DNA of 64,000 nt from the NCBI GenBank assembly GCA_965153455.1, contig OZ234500.1, positions 186,001-250,000 on the forward strand, given 5' to 3'. The notes under the pieces are model-generated. The model was not told where the DNA came from and did not search any database. It saw nothing but the letters and a program-made list of their open reading frames with translations. This stretch comes from Sphagnum compactum (Eukaryota > Bryophyta > Sphagnopsida > Sphagnales). The position numbers and the translations under genes were made by a program. Positions 25,091 through 38,450 of the stretch are shown here, one piece after another; position 1 is the stretch's first letter; every line of letters begins with the position of its first letter.

Positions 25091-27858
25091 TTGTGACCTA
25101 TAAATTGGGTATTTGCATTACAAAATCCCCCTATCAAACAGTAGGAACCATCTGCTGCCGCTGCCGCTTTCGAGAGTTACTCTTTCGAGCCATCTCTTTC
25201 AGCTGCCGGGGTTTTGGAGGGTTTTACGGCCATTGCAAGCGGACCGATGTTCTTCAATGTGGAATTGTCCCACCAACAAGTGCGCAAGTGGGTGCGAGAT
25301 TGCATTCGGGTCGACTTGGGACGCTCGAGAGGGAATTGCGTTTGGGTCTACTTGGGATGCTCTTGGATTGTGAGCAGCGACAGAATTGCCAAGGGGTTTT
25401 GCCAAAGCAAAAAATTCTTCATCATCATCAGTGCAGCAAGTGCAATTGCCATGTGCAAGGTCTAAGTCTGTTCTAGATCACAAACGCAGCAGCTCCACCA
25501 CCACATGGAGAGTTGGACGAGGAGGATCTTGTTGCTACGTGTCAGTATGCACCCGCAATTTCACTTTACACATCAACAGCTTTCGCAGTACACCGCTCTT
25601 CATTCCAGACTGCCCCGAATAGAAACAAAGGCGGCACTCAGAGATCACTGCAAATGTAAGCTTGCCTGTGTTGTTCCTCTCTATGTACTGCCTTCTTTTA
25701 ACAATACGTATGTTTTGTTTCTTGACCTGATTTGATTATAGTGATTATCGTCCCAGTCAAATCGAGAGGCTTGACACAATCTGTGCAAAATGCCATACCT
25801 CATCCTAGCTTCTATGTGATCAGAGTTCACGATTTGGCAGGAAGTTTTTCTCCAGTCCCTGAAGGTCACACAGAAACTGTGGCAGGAGTTCTTTAGGGAT
25901 CCTTCGCAATGTTGGGATCATAGATCAGAGAAGGTAAGGGAACATCAAACCTGTCAGATTCACATGTCAATGGAGCCATACCTCTTGTTGGTGTTAATCT
26001 TTTTTCTCTCTGTGGGTTGTTGCTATCCTTCCCTCGTCTAAACTGGGCAGAATTTCTTTTCAGGTCCTTTGCACTGGTGCAGTTGTAGTTGTAGGCTGCA
26101 GAAAGTAGGTCAATGCAATATGCTGATGCAGGAGGTCAGTGCAGCTTTCTCTGTTCTTATGCTACCATTTATTCCCGCGATGTGGAGAATACATGGCTCA
26201 TCAGCTTGATCTGGATTTCTGGTTGTCAACAAATGAAAGGTATCCAGATTTCAAACACAAAAACACACGGGAAGCACTTTGGGTTGAGGACGGACAAAAC
26301 TCACCATGGGTGGCAGCAGAAATAGTTGCAAAGGCACCAGGTATAGTGCAATTCAATGTATTTGCATGCAATGAGAAGCTTACAAAACATGTGAAGGATG
26401 GGCAACTTGGGAAGGTGATGCAGCTTTTCCAGCAAATGCGACAACAAGTGAGTCCTAACAAATTCACTTTTATTCAAGTGATTAAGGTATGTGCTCCTTA
26501 ACAAACACTTGAAGATGGCAGGCTTGTTCATAAACAGCTCATTCAAACTGGTTGTGAGTCTGATGTCTTTGTGGGCAGTAGCTTCATGGAAATGTATGCA
26601 AAATGTGGCAGCATTGAGATGCTTGGAGACTGTTCAACAAGATGCCATCTCAAAATGTGGTCACTTGGAGCACCATGATATTGGGACATGTGAAATGTGG
26701 GCAAGGGCAGAAGGCACTTGGACTCTTTCAACAAATGCAACAGGAAGGTGCGCAACCGGACTCTGTTACTTTTGTGGGGTGCTGAAAGCATGTTCCAGCA
26801 TGATTGCAATTGAAGAGGGTAGGTGTGTTCATCCGGACATCATTCAAAGTGGTTTGGAATCTGATGTCTTTGTCGGAGTAGCTTAGTTAACATGTACGCA
26901 AAGTGTGGGAACATGGAGGATGCTTGGAGAGTGTTCAACAAGATGCCATTTGGAACTGCAGTCACTTGGAATGCCATACTTGGAGGATGTGCCATGAATG
27001 GGCATGGTAAGGAAGCTCTTAAATATTTTGAACAGATGTGTGCAGAAGGTGTACAGCCAGATGATACCACTTTTATTTGTCTACCGTCAGCTTGTCACCA
27101 TGCAGGTTTGCTTGATGAAAGCATGCACTGTCATGCTTCAATGGTCACTAACTATATGATTTCTGCAAAGTTGGAACATTACACCTGCATGGTCGACCTT
27201 CTTGGCCCTGCTGGCCATCTACAGGAGGTAGAGAATATGGTCATGGCAATGCCCTGGAAACCACATGTGGCTGCATGGATGGCTTTACTTGGTGCTTGCA
27301 GAATGCATGGTAATGTGGAAATGGTAGAACATGTTGCCAGACGAATTCTTGAAATGGAACCTGACAATGCTGCTGATTATGGGCTGCTGTCAAACATCTA
27401 TGCTGCTCCTGGCAACCGGCATCTCTGTGAGAATGTTAAATTAGAGATTGGAAAAAGGTGGGATGAAATAGCTGGGTCGCACCTGGATTGAAGTGAACAA
27501 TGAGGTGCATATGTTTGTAGTAAAGGATCAAGGCCACTGCCAGATTATTGAATTCATGCAGATCTGCAGACGTTGTCAGGGCTCATGCACGATGTGGGGT
27601 ATGTGCCTTGTACAAGATTCGTTGTGCATGTTGTGGAAGAAGAAGAATTGGTGTTTCAGTTCTGTCACCATAGTGACAAAGTGGCTATTGCACTTGGGCT
27701 CATTAACACAGCTACTAGTCCTCTCCAAATTAAAAAAATTTGCGGGTTTTTTAAGATTGTCACACTTACAAGACGTTCACCTCAAAAATATTCAGGGATG
27801 AGCGAATCACTTTGATCACTTTCAAGATGGTATTTGTTCGTGCATGGACTACTGGTAA
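25091..27858 (+). pseudogene. PPR-DYW pseudogene B, keeps the terminal DYW
   Basis: A PLS-DYW PPR editing-factor relic. The 25100-25690 part is nearly identical to copy A (leader or first exon, followed by a GT at about 25655). Coding text resumes near 26340 with SPNKFTFIQVIKVCAP and a TAA, then SDVFVGSSFMEMYAKCGSIE. The longest run, 26892-27491, encodes MYAKCGNMEDAWRVFNKMPF, GGCAMNGHGKEALKYFEQM, the E domain (VAAWMALLGACRMHGNVEM) and PDNAADYGLLSNIYAAPGN. A shift near 27490 follows, then HSDKVAIALGLINTA, where the catalytic Glu of the usual HSE is Asp. The end reads DHFQDGICSCMDYW and stops at 27856-27858. Stops and shifts show it cannot make a full protein; the zinc-binding CxxC is also lost. 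Confidence 0.88.
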
Positions 27859-27904
27859 TGCCAGTAATCAGTCTTGTCAATCACTGTCAAGTTCATTTTG
27901 TTTT

Positions 27905-28340
27905 GAGTAGCATGTCTAGTAGTCTGATGTCTTCATGGGGAATAGCTTGGTTGACATGTATGTGAAATGTGGGGGCAAAAGGCACTGAAACTATTTCAAT
28001 AAATGCAACAGGAAGGTGTGTGACCATTTTGTGGGATTGCTGAATACATGTGCCTGTGTTGTTGCACTTGAAGTGGGCAGGTGGGCTCATGATCAGATCA
28101 TTCAATGTGCATGGGATTTAGGTGCCTTAGTGGGCAGTAGCTTGGTTGACATGTGTGCAAAATGTGGGAATTTGGGAGGATGCTTGGAGATTCTTCAACA
28201 AGATGGCATCTCAAGATGTGGTCACTTGGAACGCCATGATTGGCACATGTCCAATGGGTGTCCAGATGATGAAAATGCTTCAACAAGCCACCTCATCTAC
28301 ACAAAGAGGCAGCTAGCTTCAACATGCCATCATCTACACA
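27905..28340 (+). pseudogene. PPR gene fragment
   Basis: Directly after the end of copy B lie more PPR pieces in the same orientation: a GNSLVDMYVKCGG-like stretch near 27940, LNTCACVVALEVGRWAHDQI at about 28037, and GSSLVDMCAKCGN near 28130. Frameshifts separate the units. This is a further eroded PPR copy, apparently without E or DYW domains. Confidence 0.7.
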
Positions 28341-28489
28341 AATAGGCAGCTAGCATTCTCTTATTTCTGAAAGGTCTACCAACAAGATCATTGATTCCCT
28401 GTGCCAAGAGAACAATCATGTCCCATGAGTATCTTAATCCAGTAGGTCAGGGATTCAGTGAATACTGTAAAGGCCAACTAGGACATACC

Positions 28490-29090
28490 TGCCATTTGCC
28501 TGGAGGGTTGTTCCATTCCTGGTTTATCTGTAGGCAGGTTGCTAAGTCATCAAGATGCAAGTGTCAGTTCAGAAGACAAAATTTGCACTTGACTTCAAAT
28601 TGAGAAACAACAGAATCAGATTTGCCTTTCAAGATTGGACGAAGATCCCTGTGTCCTTAAAATAATCAATAATTTCTCCATATTACAAATGATTGACAAT
28701 ATGTAGATTATTCAAGTCATCTAGACCATATACTAAAATATTAAAATGAATAAATTTCAATTCTGTTTCTTTTTTACCTGTTTTACCAATGTTTGTTCCT
28801 TATACGTTGGATCATTAATATGATCAATATAAATAGCATCAATGTCATATGCCTCGTTTTCTTATATTGTACAGCATTCGCATGATTTCTAGAATGGATA
28901 TTTTGATTATCCATCATTCTTCTTAACCAACCATCCAAGAGTAGGCAATCCTGAAGGGCACTTCTGAACTACTAGTCAAAGTTGGCTTCAACACCTATAA
29001 TTGAAGTTACATGAAAAAAAAATGATATTTTATTATGCCTCAAATACTGTTCCATGAAAGCTCTGCCACCTAGCATGGTCCATATAACTA
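28490..29090 (-). repeat. Segment X, inverted duplicate of 43670-44250, with an LRRNT-like exon trace
   Basis: The reverse complement of this stretch matches 43670-44250 almost continuously, for example ATGATTGACAATATGTAGAT and GTTCCATGAAAGCT. On the minus strand at about 28570-28495 one frame reads LHLDDLATCLQINQEWNNPP followed by GKWQ and a GTATGT donor. That pattern resembles the N-terminal cap of plant leucine-rich-repeat receptor-like kinases. The coding trace is short and lacks a start or signal peptide in frame, so the gene identity is tentative; the duplication is clear. Confidence 0.6.
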
Positions 29091-29099
29091 TAATTTTAC

Positions 29100-32000
29100 C
29101 CAACTAAATAAAAACTGAAAAAAATTATAATTATAAAACAAAAAAAATGTTGTGGTTAGTTTGCATGGTTTTAACAATCTTGCCCATGTTAATTTGGAAA
29201 CATTCGTGTATTATTCACAAACTAGATCACTTCTTTTGCTTCTTTTCCTTTTTTGTTATTTTCTTTTCTTTCTTGCAAAGCTTTTATGACAATAAATCAT
29301 TGATTTTTCCATGCATTCTATTCAAATAACAATGGACACACATTAAAAAAAAGTTGCGACCCCTACACATATATGATTTAATAGATTCATGATATTTTAA
29401 AGGTTAATTAAATACATTTGATTAATGTAATACAAAGAAAACTGCAACACATGTTTGTAGAATAATTAAGAGATTTTGAATATTTATGCTAATGATAAAA
29501 TATTCTTGAAAATTCCAACAAACTATGCATTTATTATTTTCATGTGTTATGTGAAATGATGTGACGCATACATTTTAATCAAATTATCAAAACACATATG
29601 AAAATATTTTTTAATAAAAAAAGGGAATACATAATAAGAACATTGAGGAGAATATTATTTCCCTTTTTTTGGTTCACTAAATCTTTCAATCACATCACAA
29701 AATTTCAATAGAATTTGTGAAAAAATCATAAAATAATATGTTTGTGCAAAATCCATGAGCATCAAAGTGTAAAAATGGCATAAAATTATAAATAAATATA
29801 AAACTTTCATATGAATGATGTGATCATATTTGCATAAGGGACAGTGATTACCAAATGAGTTAAAAAAACATACAAACTATTTGATTTCATCAATTCATGT
29901 CTATTTTATGGTAACATTTTCATATTTTATCTTTTTTGTAATGTCAATAACAATTTTAAGGGTTTTTATAAAGTCCAAGGATATTTCAAATTCATATAAT
30001 AAAAAAATCATTAGTTTTTATAATTTAAGTTTATTAAGTTTTATTATTGAGCGATGACATTTAAAGTGAGGATACTGTTAGTCATTTGCCCATATAATTA
30101 ATCATGTTTCCAAATTGAATTTTTAAAAACTGAATCTTCAAACAACTAATGAAAAGATTAGAGACTCAATCCATCATGAATGCACACAAAGGTCATTTTT
30201 ATTAAACAAAAGATTGATGCAAAGGTTTTTCCATATATTTATGATAAGAAAATTTGGATTGTCAAACATGCCATCTTCCCAATATATTGTTTGTAACTAT
30301 TGATTTTGTCCCAAGACACTCACAAAATTATTTTAGTTTATTTATTCATATAATGTACAAAATCTTGTAACAATGAACAAGAGATTTTTCATGTATAATA
30401 TCTTGTTTTCACACATAAAATGTTAACCAATCTTGTTTAAATTTGAATTTACATGACAACAAATCTCAAAACGTGGATTTAGAAAAAAAATTCATGGGTA
30501 TACTTCTTCAAGGATTATTGACATTGCTTCAATTAATTATCACTTTTTTTTGTTTTATTTCATTTGATTTTATTTTTTCCTTCATCTTGTTTAAATAGTT
30601 TGAGAAATATGCAAGTTTTAGATGTTTCAGTTTTTTTTTTGGTGAAGATAAATACCCATGTCATATAAAACATGCTTGTAGAAACATAAGTGGGTTGCTG
30701 TCATATGGCTAGTCTTCCATAATAATGATGTCATGCATAATATTTAATCAAATTATCAAAACACATGTCAAAATATGTTTTTAACCAAAAAGAAAAATAA
30801 ATAGAGGAAAAGCATTAAAAAATTATATCCTTCATTTTTTGGTTCATTAATTATTTATTTTCTTTTTTTTTACATAATGCACATATAATGAGATGAACAT
30901 CATTTGTTTTATGTAACACCTTAAACGAATGCAAACCATAAAGAGAGGACATAAAATATGTGCACATGCCAAAACATAAAAAACTCATAACAAAAAATGC
31001 TCCATAAAAAATCACAATGTATGTGATAAAATCACCATTCTACACAATTCTAAGGTTTTTCATTTTACGGTCAACCTTGATTTTTATTTTGTATTCAAAA
31101 CATGTTTTTGTTGGATCATTATTAAACTCATAATGTGATTTCACATTTGCTCCTTCCTACCTTTTATACATTTAGCTCTCACATAATATTCAAATAATTA
31201 CAAAAAAAATACAAATTTGTACAATTTATGATCTATGAAACAAGAAAAACTAAAAAAGAGATTGAATACCATGAATAGTATCAAAATGGTTCCATTATAG
31301 TTGTTTACACATGCTAAATGCAAAAGCATTTTTCCATTCTTACTTTTTGCATCGTTATCTATTCCTTTGTTAACAATCTTTTGAACAATGTCAACATATT
31401 TATATGAAATCTAATTAATCAACACATGTTCATATATAATGACATAACATGTTGAAATAACCTTAATATAAATGAGTTTAGACCAATGGATAATAATGAT
31501 ATGATGCAATATGTAACAAACAATACATCCTTCTTATTTGCACCAAGACTAAAAGCATAAAACTAATAAGAAAAAATCAAATGCCTTTGAGAACAAATTG
31601 CAATGTTTTTAAAGCAAGAAACACTAATTTGTGCCAATATGAAATTGAGGCATGAAGAACAATATAATGCAACTTGAATTGAATATTGAAAAAAAATGAG
31701 ATGCATAAATATTGAAAATTTGCTCGTGAATAGTGCTAAAAATAAAGTTTTGAAAAAAAAATGAAAACACATATTTCCATGCCTCACTTGGAAATGGACC
31801 AAACAAATTCTAAGTTGGAATTGTCCAATGGACAACTTATGAAATCTTAAATTATCCTACTTAAATTAGTGACAACAATTTATTACAACTTATAAATCTG
31901 TGGTAGAGTAGGAACTAATACACATGGCATCATAATATTTGAATATTCTAAAAAAATAATGAATTATATTTAATTATGAAATATTTAAATTGGCATTATA
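29100..32000. other. AT-rich intergenic DNA, no gene seen
   Basis: Almost 3 kb of very AT-rich sequence with homopolymer runs and no convincing frame, RNA gene or tandem array. The minus-strand frame 31835-31563 is Phe-rich and judged random. Confidence 0.55.
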
Positions 32001-32085
32001 TAAACTTGGATTAATCCCAAGTTCATAGGGTTCTAGTGCAAAACTCCAAAACAAAGCTGCATGGAGCAATTGCAACAAATTGTTT

Positions 32086-32838
32086 TCACAAAAGGATTGG
32101 GAAACATTTGGGAAATTGTGTTCTAACGTTCTCTCGCGCGGCGCCGCTCCAGAACCCTGAACCCCCTCCCCCCATTCCGTCTCTTCTCCCCACGCGTCGT
32201 AGAAGCTCTTGCGATGCTTGCTCGTGGACCGTCCTCTCGTGTTCTTGTAATGCTTCTCGCCCTACAAGGCAAGTTTTTTGAGCTGCAACAGCAACGAATG
32301 GAAGGCAGTGTGCAAGAAAGGCTAGCATCAGAGTCACTAGAGCTTGATGAAGCCGCACTACAGTAATGGTCATTATCGACTTCATCCTCCTCCACATATA
32401 CATGTATGCGTCGCTCAAAGCTATACTGTGCTTGTTTCCTTGGTTCCTTCCTAGCTCCGTTTTCATCTCCTGCTCTGCTGTATTCCACAGCAGCTCCTCC
32501 CACTCCTTACTAGTTTTGGTTCTTGGGCTTGCATCCACTAGTACCCCTTTTGTGGGTGTACTTCCAGGTCTACTGCAGGTTGTAGATTGTTTGGATTCAG
32601 TTTTCTGAGCTGACATTTTTCTTTGCTCCGTCCACTCTCTGTCAATTCCTCTTTCGCGGTGTATTGCCTTACACGTTGTGGAGATTGTTTCGGAGGTGTG
32701 AAGATTGCCGTCGCATATTGTAAAGCTCCGTGTACGATTCACATAGGTTTGGGTTTTGTTGAAATCTGAAGACCGTGTGTCTTGCTGTTTTCGACCATTG
32801 TTTCCGCCGGGGTAATAATAGAACAAGTGGTCGAGCAT
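32086..32838 (-). CDS. Hypothetical 250-codon open frame divergent from NLR1
   Basis: This is the longest minus-strand frame in the first 45 kb, starting MLDHLFYYYPGGNNGRKQQD. The N-terminal two thirds is basic and polar. A hydrophobic run (VTLMLAFLAHCLPFVAVAAQ) could span a membrane, and an Arg/Gly-rich tail (RRDGMGGGGSG) follows. No family is recognised. Against a real gene: the corresponding DNA upstream of NLR2 (50.76-51.0 kb) is related in sequence but not in reading frame, so the conserved part may instead be promoter or 5' leader of the NLR genes. Confidence 0.3.
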   Translation of the reverse strand: MLDHLFYYYPGGNNGRKQQDTRSSDFNKTQTYVNRTRSFTICDGNLHTSETISTTCKAIHRERGIDREWTEQRKMSAQKTESKQSTTCSRPGSTPTKGVLVDASPRTKTSKEWEELLWNTAEQEMKTELGRNQGNKHSIALSDAYMYMWRRMKSIMTITVVRLHQALVTLMLAFLAHCLPFVAVAAQKTCLVGREALQEHERTVHEQASQELLRRVGRRDGMGGGGSGFWSGAARENVRTQFPKCFPILL

Positions 32839-33260
32839 GAAGGAGCTTCACTGAACTGTACTGTCCAATGTGGTGTGGAGAGTATTGAAGATCAGTCATG
32901 TCTCTGTTCGTGTTGTGTGGTTTCTGGAATGGGGGACGTCCACGGAAAAGTCACACAGTAGGTATATTGTTAAGTTCGATGGTTTTCCCGTCTCCCATGA
33001 GAAATGAACGCTGTGCTCCAGCGTCGATAGCTCCCAACTCTCGGCGGTTTGAGGGTTTCCTATTAGTTTCCGACTCTGACTACTCTGGAGTCTACGCTCT
33101 CGCAGCCGATAACCATCTCCCTGGTATGCGACCAGCTTGCAAGCAACTTTATTTTCTAGGGCATGTACAACACCACAATTGGTGGTATTGTGCTACATGG
33201 ACTCCTACCCTCATGTTTTCTTGTTGGTTGTGCATTGATTGTTTGCTGAACAATTGAAAT
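32650..33260 (+). promoter_or_regulatory. Upstream/5'-leader region shared by NLR1 and NLR2
   Basis: Sequence here matches the reverse complement of about 50450-51000 upstream of NLR2, for example CCAGCTTGCAAGCAACTTTATTTTCTAG and neighbouring words. The reading frames are not conserved, which fits promoter and intron-containing 5' leader rather than protein. Composition is less AT-rich than the flanks. Confidence 0.45.
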
Positions 33261-34298
33261 CTGGTGGATCAGTTCAGCAAAGTGCTTTCCAATATCACTT
33301 GAGAGTTCCTGAAATCACATTCCAGAACGGAGTCCTACCTGTTGTTGCTCAAGGACCTTGAACCGTTTGACGGCTTGTCTTCTGCAGATTGCCTTTGCAT
33401 CAGCTGGATTCAAACTCTATGCGTCCAATTTATGAGGCACTAAGCATAAGATTTTCTTGTTGAAGAGATTAGGGTGTTGTTGAAATTTTATAGCAATTTT
33501 TCAGCACATGATTTGTCACTGGCTATTCTTTCTTATGGTGCTTCCAGACTCAGGAATTTCAGGTATTGTTCTTGATGATGCAAGATTTTGGGATGCTGGA
33601 CTCCATTTCTTTCTGTGGTTTTGGCTGAACATGGGTCTTGCTTAGGGTCTAAAGATTTTTGAAATTTTGATCATGTGAGAGTAATTCTTTGTTTAAGAGT
33701 CGACAGATGTGTACTAATCATATCAGCAGATCCAATCACTCAAGGGACAAAAACCAGATGAACTAAATATTATGTATTGTTTTCTCACCACCCTTCAGGT
33801 TTGTCCCAAATAATGTGTAGAGTCTGACTTTTAGAGTGGTACTGTATTTGTATCTATGGCTAGGTGACAGAGTCTACAAATTGGCTCTCTATTGCTTGAT
33901 TGGGAGTTCAGAGAAGAGCTCAACAATGTGCAACAGTGTATGATATTTGTAACTGCACAAGTTTGTGAGGGATTTTCTCCCCTTCTTGTGTGAATGAAAG
34001 GAAAATGCATGTGTGAGAGCAACACCACCATTTGTATGGCAGCTCCCACCATGCTGTTTTTCACCTATCAATTCAAAGAGGAATGAAAAGCTATTAGTTC
34101 TTGAGAGCAACACCGTTCCCGTTATATGTTATGAGAGCCATTTATACAAGGAGTGGGGATTTTTGGATTGCTCTCAGCTCTTAAAAATAGAGTTGAATGG
34201 CAGTTTACCAATGAATGACACTACTAAGACTCATGGCATCTACGAGTGTTACCAAATCAGGGATTTATTTATAACTACAATAAGCCATCTTGATCATC

Positions 34299-37200
34299 AT
34301 GGCTGCTAGTTCTGTGAGTTCCTTTTACCTTCCAGACTGGACCACTGTGTGATATTAATTTATTTCCAAGCGTTTTGGTTCGAATAGCCCATTCTATTAC
34401 GTTCATAAATCAATTGGTGGCATCTCCTCTCAGCAAGTCTCCAATACTTACTGGTGCTGTGATCTGCACTTTGGTTACTGTGCAATATTTTGAATGTGGA
34501 ATTTTGGTGGCAGAGTCATTGGCCAGTGCATCAGCTATGGCCACCTCGTGAAGACAAGGGAAGTACTGAAATGCATGTGGTCTTGTTCCATGGGCTCCAA
34601 TTAACTGCAAATGACAATGGTGATACCTGGAGGGGCACATGGACACAACGAGGTCATGATGATGTATGCTGGCCTGAAGAATGGCTGCCAAGTGATTTGG
34701 GGGAAGCTGTACGCATTTTCTCAGTTTCATACAATGCACATGTACTAGAAAGCTCCCCTCATGGTCATGTATCACATATTGTGAATAATGTATACCAGAC
34801 TCTCATCAATCCTAGGTACAAGTCACCTCTCTTTGATTGTCAAAATGTCATGTTTGGGCAAATTTAGTGGTTTCACTCACAAATATATCAAGCAACTAAA
34901 ATTTTCAGATTTAAGATTTGTTACTCAATCATTGGGTCATCTCTCAATTGTATAGAAAATCTGTACACTTATCAGTGATAGTATATCAGCCAACTGAAGA
35001 TGGTGTTTCAACACTTCCTGAAAACTGAACATATCACAGTAATGTATAGTGCAGGGTGAATGGAATCATCCTTATTTGCTAAAATATGCTATGTTTTTAG
35101 AGACTGGTGTTAAATGGCTTGGTTTTGAAAGTGGAAAGGGCCTTGACTTTCTAAAATCTGAAAATGCCATGAGGACAGCTGCAGTGCAGGAATGTGCAAC
35201 AATTCTTTTGAGTAATGTCAGAGTTGTGCACTGGATGATATATTTCAGTCACACATAAATATAGACTTAACTAATATGAAATGTAGAAGTCAACTAGGTA
35301 TTTCCTCAAAGTTCAGTATAGCAAATGAATATGTTTTGTGCAGGTATAAATGGCATCATCCTATTGTGTTAATAGGCCATAGTTTTGGAGGGTTGGTGTC
35401 GAAGAGCTTGGTTGTAAAATTGAAGAGGAGATCAACCTTCGGAAATCCTACTGATTCCTGGTCAAAAGCTACAGTCCAGCATGGGAAAGCGTTTTTGAGT
35501 AATGTGAGGGGGGTGGCCTTCTATGCTGTCCCACATGCTGGATCAAACAATTTTCCTAAATATGTGAACAAGTTGTTGAGATGCAACAACAGACATCATC
35601 CTGCAATAATGGATAACATTCAACCCTGGCAACAAGATATGGAACAGTTATCAGTGGATTCTGATGACATTGTCAATGAAAATGAAATCAATATATATGC
35701 TTTTTGTGAGGGCAGGCCAATGGAAGTGGTATGTATGCGTTGGATAAAATGGATTTTTTTGCAACCTGTGATGCTTTGATGTTGTTTGGTGCTGAAATGT
35801 GCCATTTGGGTTCTACGACTGGTTCTTCTTCATCGTGAGAATGGAGATTTCTCTATTCCTATGAAAGATATTCTATGACTGGTCTAGGGAATTTTGGTGA
35901 ATTTTAGTTCTGCCCAGCAGTTAGCAAGAGCTCATTCCTACATGGTTGAGGATGCCAATCACATGGAGGTCTGCAAGCCTCCAAGTAAAGAACATCCCAG
36001 CTATGAGTTGCTTCTACAATTTATCATTACTTGTGGGAAGGTGAGTTTCAATGACCTAGTTAGTTCCATATTTCATTAACATTGAAGCATTACCTACTCT
36101 GTAAAATACAGTTAAATTTTTCTGTTAAGGAGGTAAGTGAGCTTGCTTGAGATTTTGATGAATTACGAATGTGGAAAGTGACTGCCCTGTGCAAATTTCC
36201 TGGTATATTCACCTTAAGTGAGGGATGATGTAGTAATATTTTTTCTATGAATGACAAATGGACTAACCTTTTGATAGTTGTATGTTGAATCTGAAGGTGG
36301 CAAGAGAATGTGATCAACCTTTACAAGAGGTTCATGACTTGCCTCAATCAATGTTTGGTCTGGAGAGCTATGTGGAGAGTGTAGAAACGTTGGTGACCTC
36401 AGAAGGAAGTGATGCAGCTCCTCAATATGTGGGAGTATGGGGCATGGGTGGAGTTGGGAAAACTCCTCTTCTTCAAAGACTGTATGGGAGCCCAAAGGTA
36501 AAAGGCCATTTTCAAGTAGCAATGTTCATTTGGCTCACTGTGGGGCAAACTCCTGACATAATGACCCTATATCGGACCCTAAGTAAAAAACTGGGTCTTG
36601 ACCCATAATTATATGTGAACCCAGAGGATTACAAGCGCTATTTACACACTCAGTTTATACAGAAAAGAGTGTTCCTGGTTTTGGATGATGTTTGGAAAGA
36701 CAAGGCGTTTGATTCACTTGATTTAGCCAAGGGAGATAGAAGTGTCACATTGTTGAGCACTAGAAACCTGTCTTTATTGGAAAGAGCAAGTCCACACATA
36801 AGCCAAAAGCATATTAAACCTCTTTCAAAGGAGGGTAGTTGGAGCCTTTTTTGTATGCATTCATTCAGACCACCATCCAATGTTCCATGTGAATTAGAGG
36901 AACTGGCGCAGGGCATGGCTGAGGAGTGCCAAGGTCTTCCATTGGCTCTCAAGGTTATAGGCAGAGCAATATTTGGAAAGACCTCACCTGAATGTCAATG
37001 GAAACGGCTACTGAAGAAGCTAAGGGAATCACGCATGCAAGAGAGGCCTGTTGAAGAGCAGTTGTATGAACGTTTGAAGCTTGGCTATGATCTCCTGTAT
37101 GAGGATGATGGCCGCTTGAAGGACTGTTTTCTTTTCTTTGCAGAATTTGCTGAAGATTATAGGATTTACTTTGAAGACATTTTGTGGCATTGGATGGGGG

Positions 37201-38450
37201 AGGGGTTGGTTCCTGGAAATGTTGGAGATGATCCTGGAGGGGATGCATTTTTCTTGTTAAAGATGTGGGAGTGATCATTCATTGAGTCAAATGAAGAGGT
37301 CTCAGATGAAGGTACATGATGTGATGAGGGACTTGGCTTTCTACATACTGGAAAATGATAGTGGCACACCCCCTGCAAAACAGCTTTATCTTTATCGAGC
37401 AGGTCAAAATTTGGAAGAATTCCCGCAATAGTGGAAAGCTAAATCGAAGCGACCTTCTAAAGTTCGGACGCTATCATTGCACAGGAACAACTTGATGAGA
37501 GTTCCTAGGATGTTTTATGCACCTAAATTGGTGTCTCTACTACTGAGTGGAAATCCAATAGTCTCTTTACCAGCAAGTTTCTTGAGCAGCATTCCAAAAC
37601 TAAGGGTTCTGGATCTAAGTGTAGGAAGGTTTCAGAATCTACCTGAGGAACTTGGTGATCTTAAGCATGTGGTTTGTCTTGAGCTCTTTAATCGTGGTAA
37701 TCTAGAGGAATTACCAGAGGCAGTAGGGAAACTACATGTGTTGAAACGCCTGATTTAGCTGACTGCCCGAAGTTGAAGTATCTCCCTTCTGGAGTGGCTG
37801 GCCTCACATCACTGCAAGTATTAGACACATTTGGTTGTTACAGCTTGAGATGGGCTGAACATACTTGCATGAAAATGACACCATCAGGGATTGCAAGAAC
37901 AGAATCTTTGGGTCATGAAGATCCAGCCATCGGAGCTTCTGTAGATGACATATGTGGGTTGGTTGCTCTCACAAAACTTTTCATTTTTGGAGATTTGGAT
38001 TCTGGGGTGGAGCTGCCTCACAAGATATCTGCACTTACAAAGCTTAAGGTTCTAGGGTTAGGGCTTATGAATGTCAAAACCCTGCCAGCTGAGATGCCAG
38101 ATGTGTTCATACAACTTCAACAACTTGATTTAAGTTTTTGTAAGAGATTGGAATATCTTCCGAGGTCCTTCACATGTCCTGGTGCTTTTCCAGCTCTTAT
38201 AGAGTTTGAATTACAAAGGTGTAGGTGGCTTGTTGAATTTCCAGAAGTGGATGAAGGCACCTTGCCTAAATTGCAAACACTAAATCTCAGTTATTGTCTT
38301 TCTCTTGGAAGCTTGCCTCTCTCTTTGGATAAGTCCTGACCACCTTGAGGAAGTTGCTTTTGCGGGGGTGTAAGATTGGACTTGAAGACTCTTGTAGGAC
38401 AAATTGTGAAAAGTCCTCAATATGGAGATGGTTTGACATCAATCTTAATT
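34299..38450 (+). pseudogene. NLR1: hydrolase-NB-ARC-LRR receptor (HNL class), broken
   Basis: Five exons are inferred: 34299-34313 (MAASS), 34514-34815, 35344-35728, 35888-36040 and 36278 onward; all introns are GT-AG and the first four exons stay in frame. Exons 2-4 form an alpha/beta-hydrolase with HGLQ and the nucleophile elbow GHSFGG; a His in VEDANHMEV may complete the site. Exon 5 has the P-loop GMGGVGKT, kinase-2 FLVLDDVW, GLPLALKVIG and an RNBS-D block, then VHDVMRDLAF and LRRs (LRVLDLSVGRFQNLPEEL). Damage: TAA at 36606 just after the P-loop region, a shift and stop near 37265, TAG near 37430, a shift near 37757 and TGA at 38337. The first four exons could still give hydrolase plus a truncated NB-ARC. 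Confidence 0.85.
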
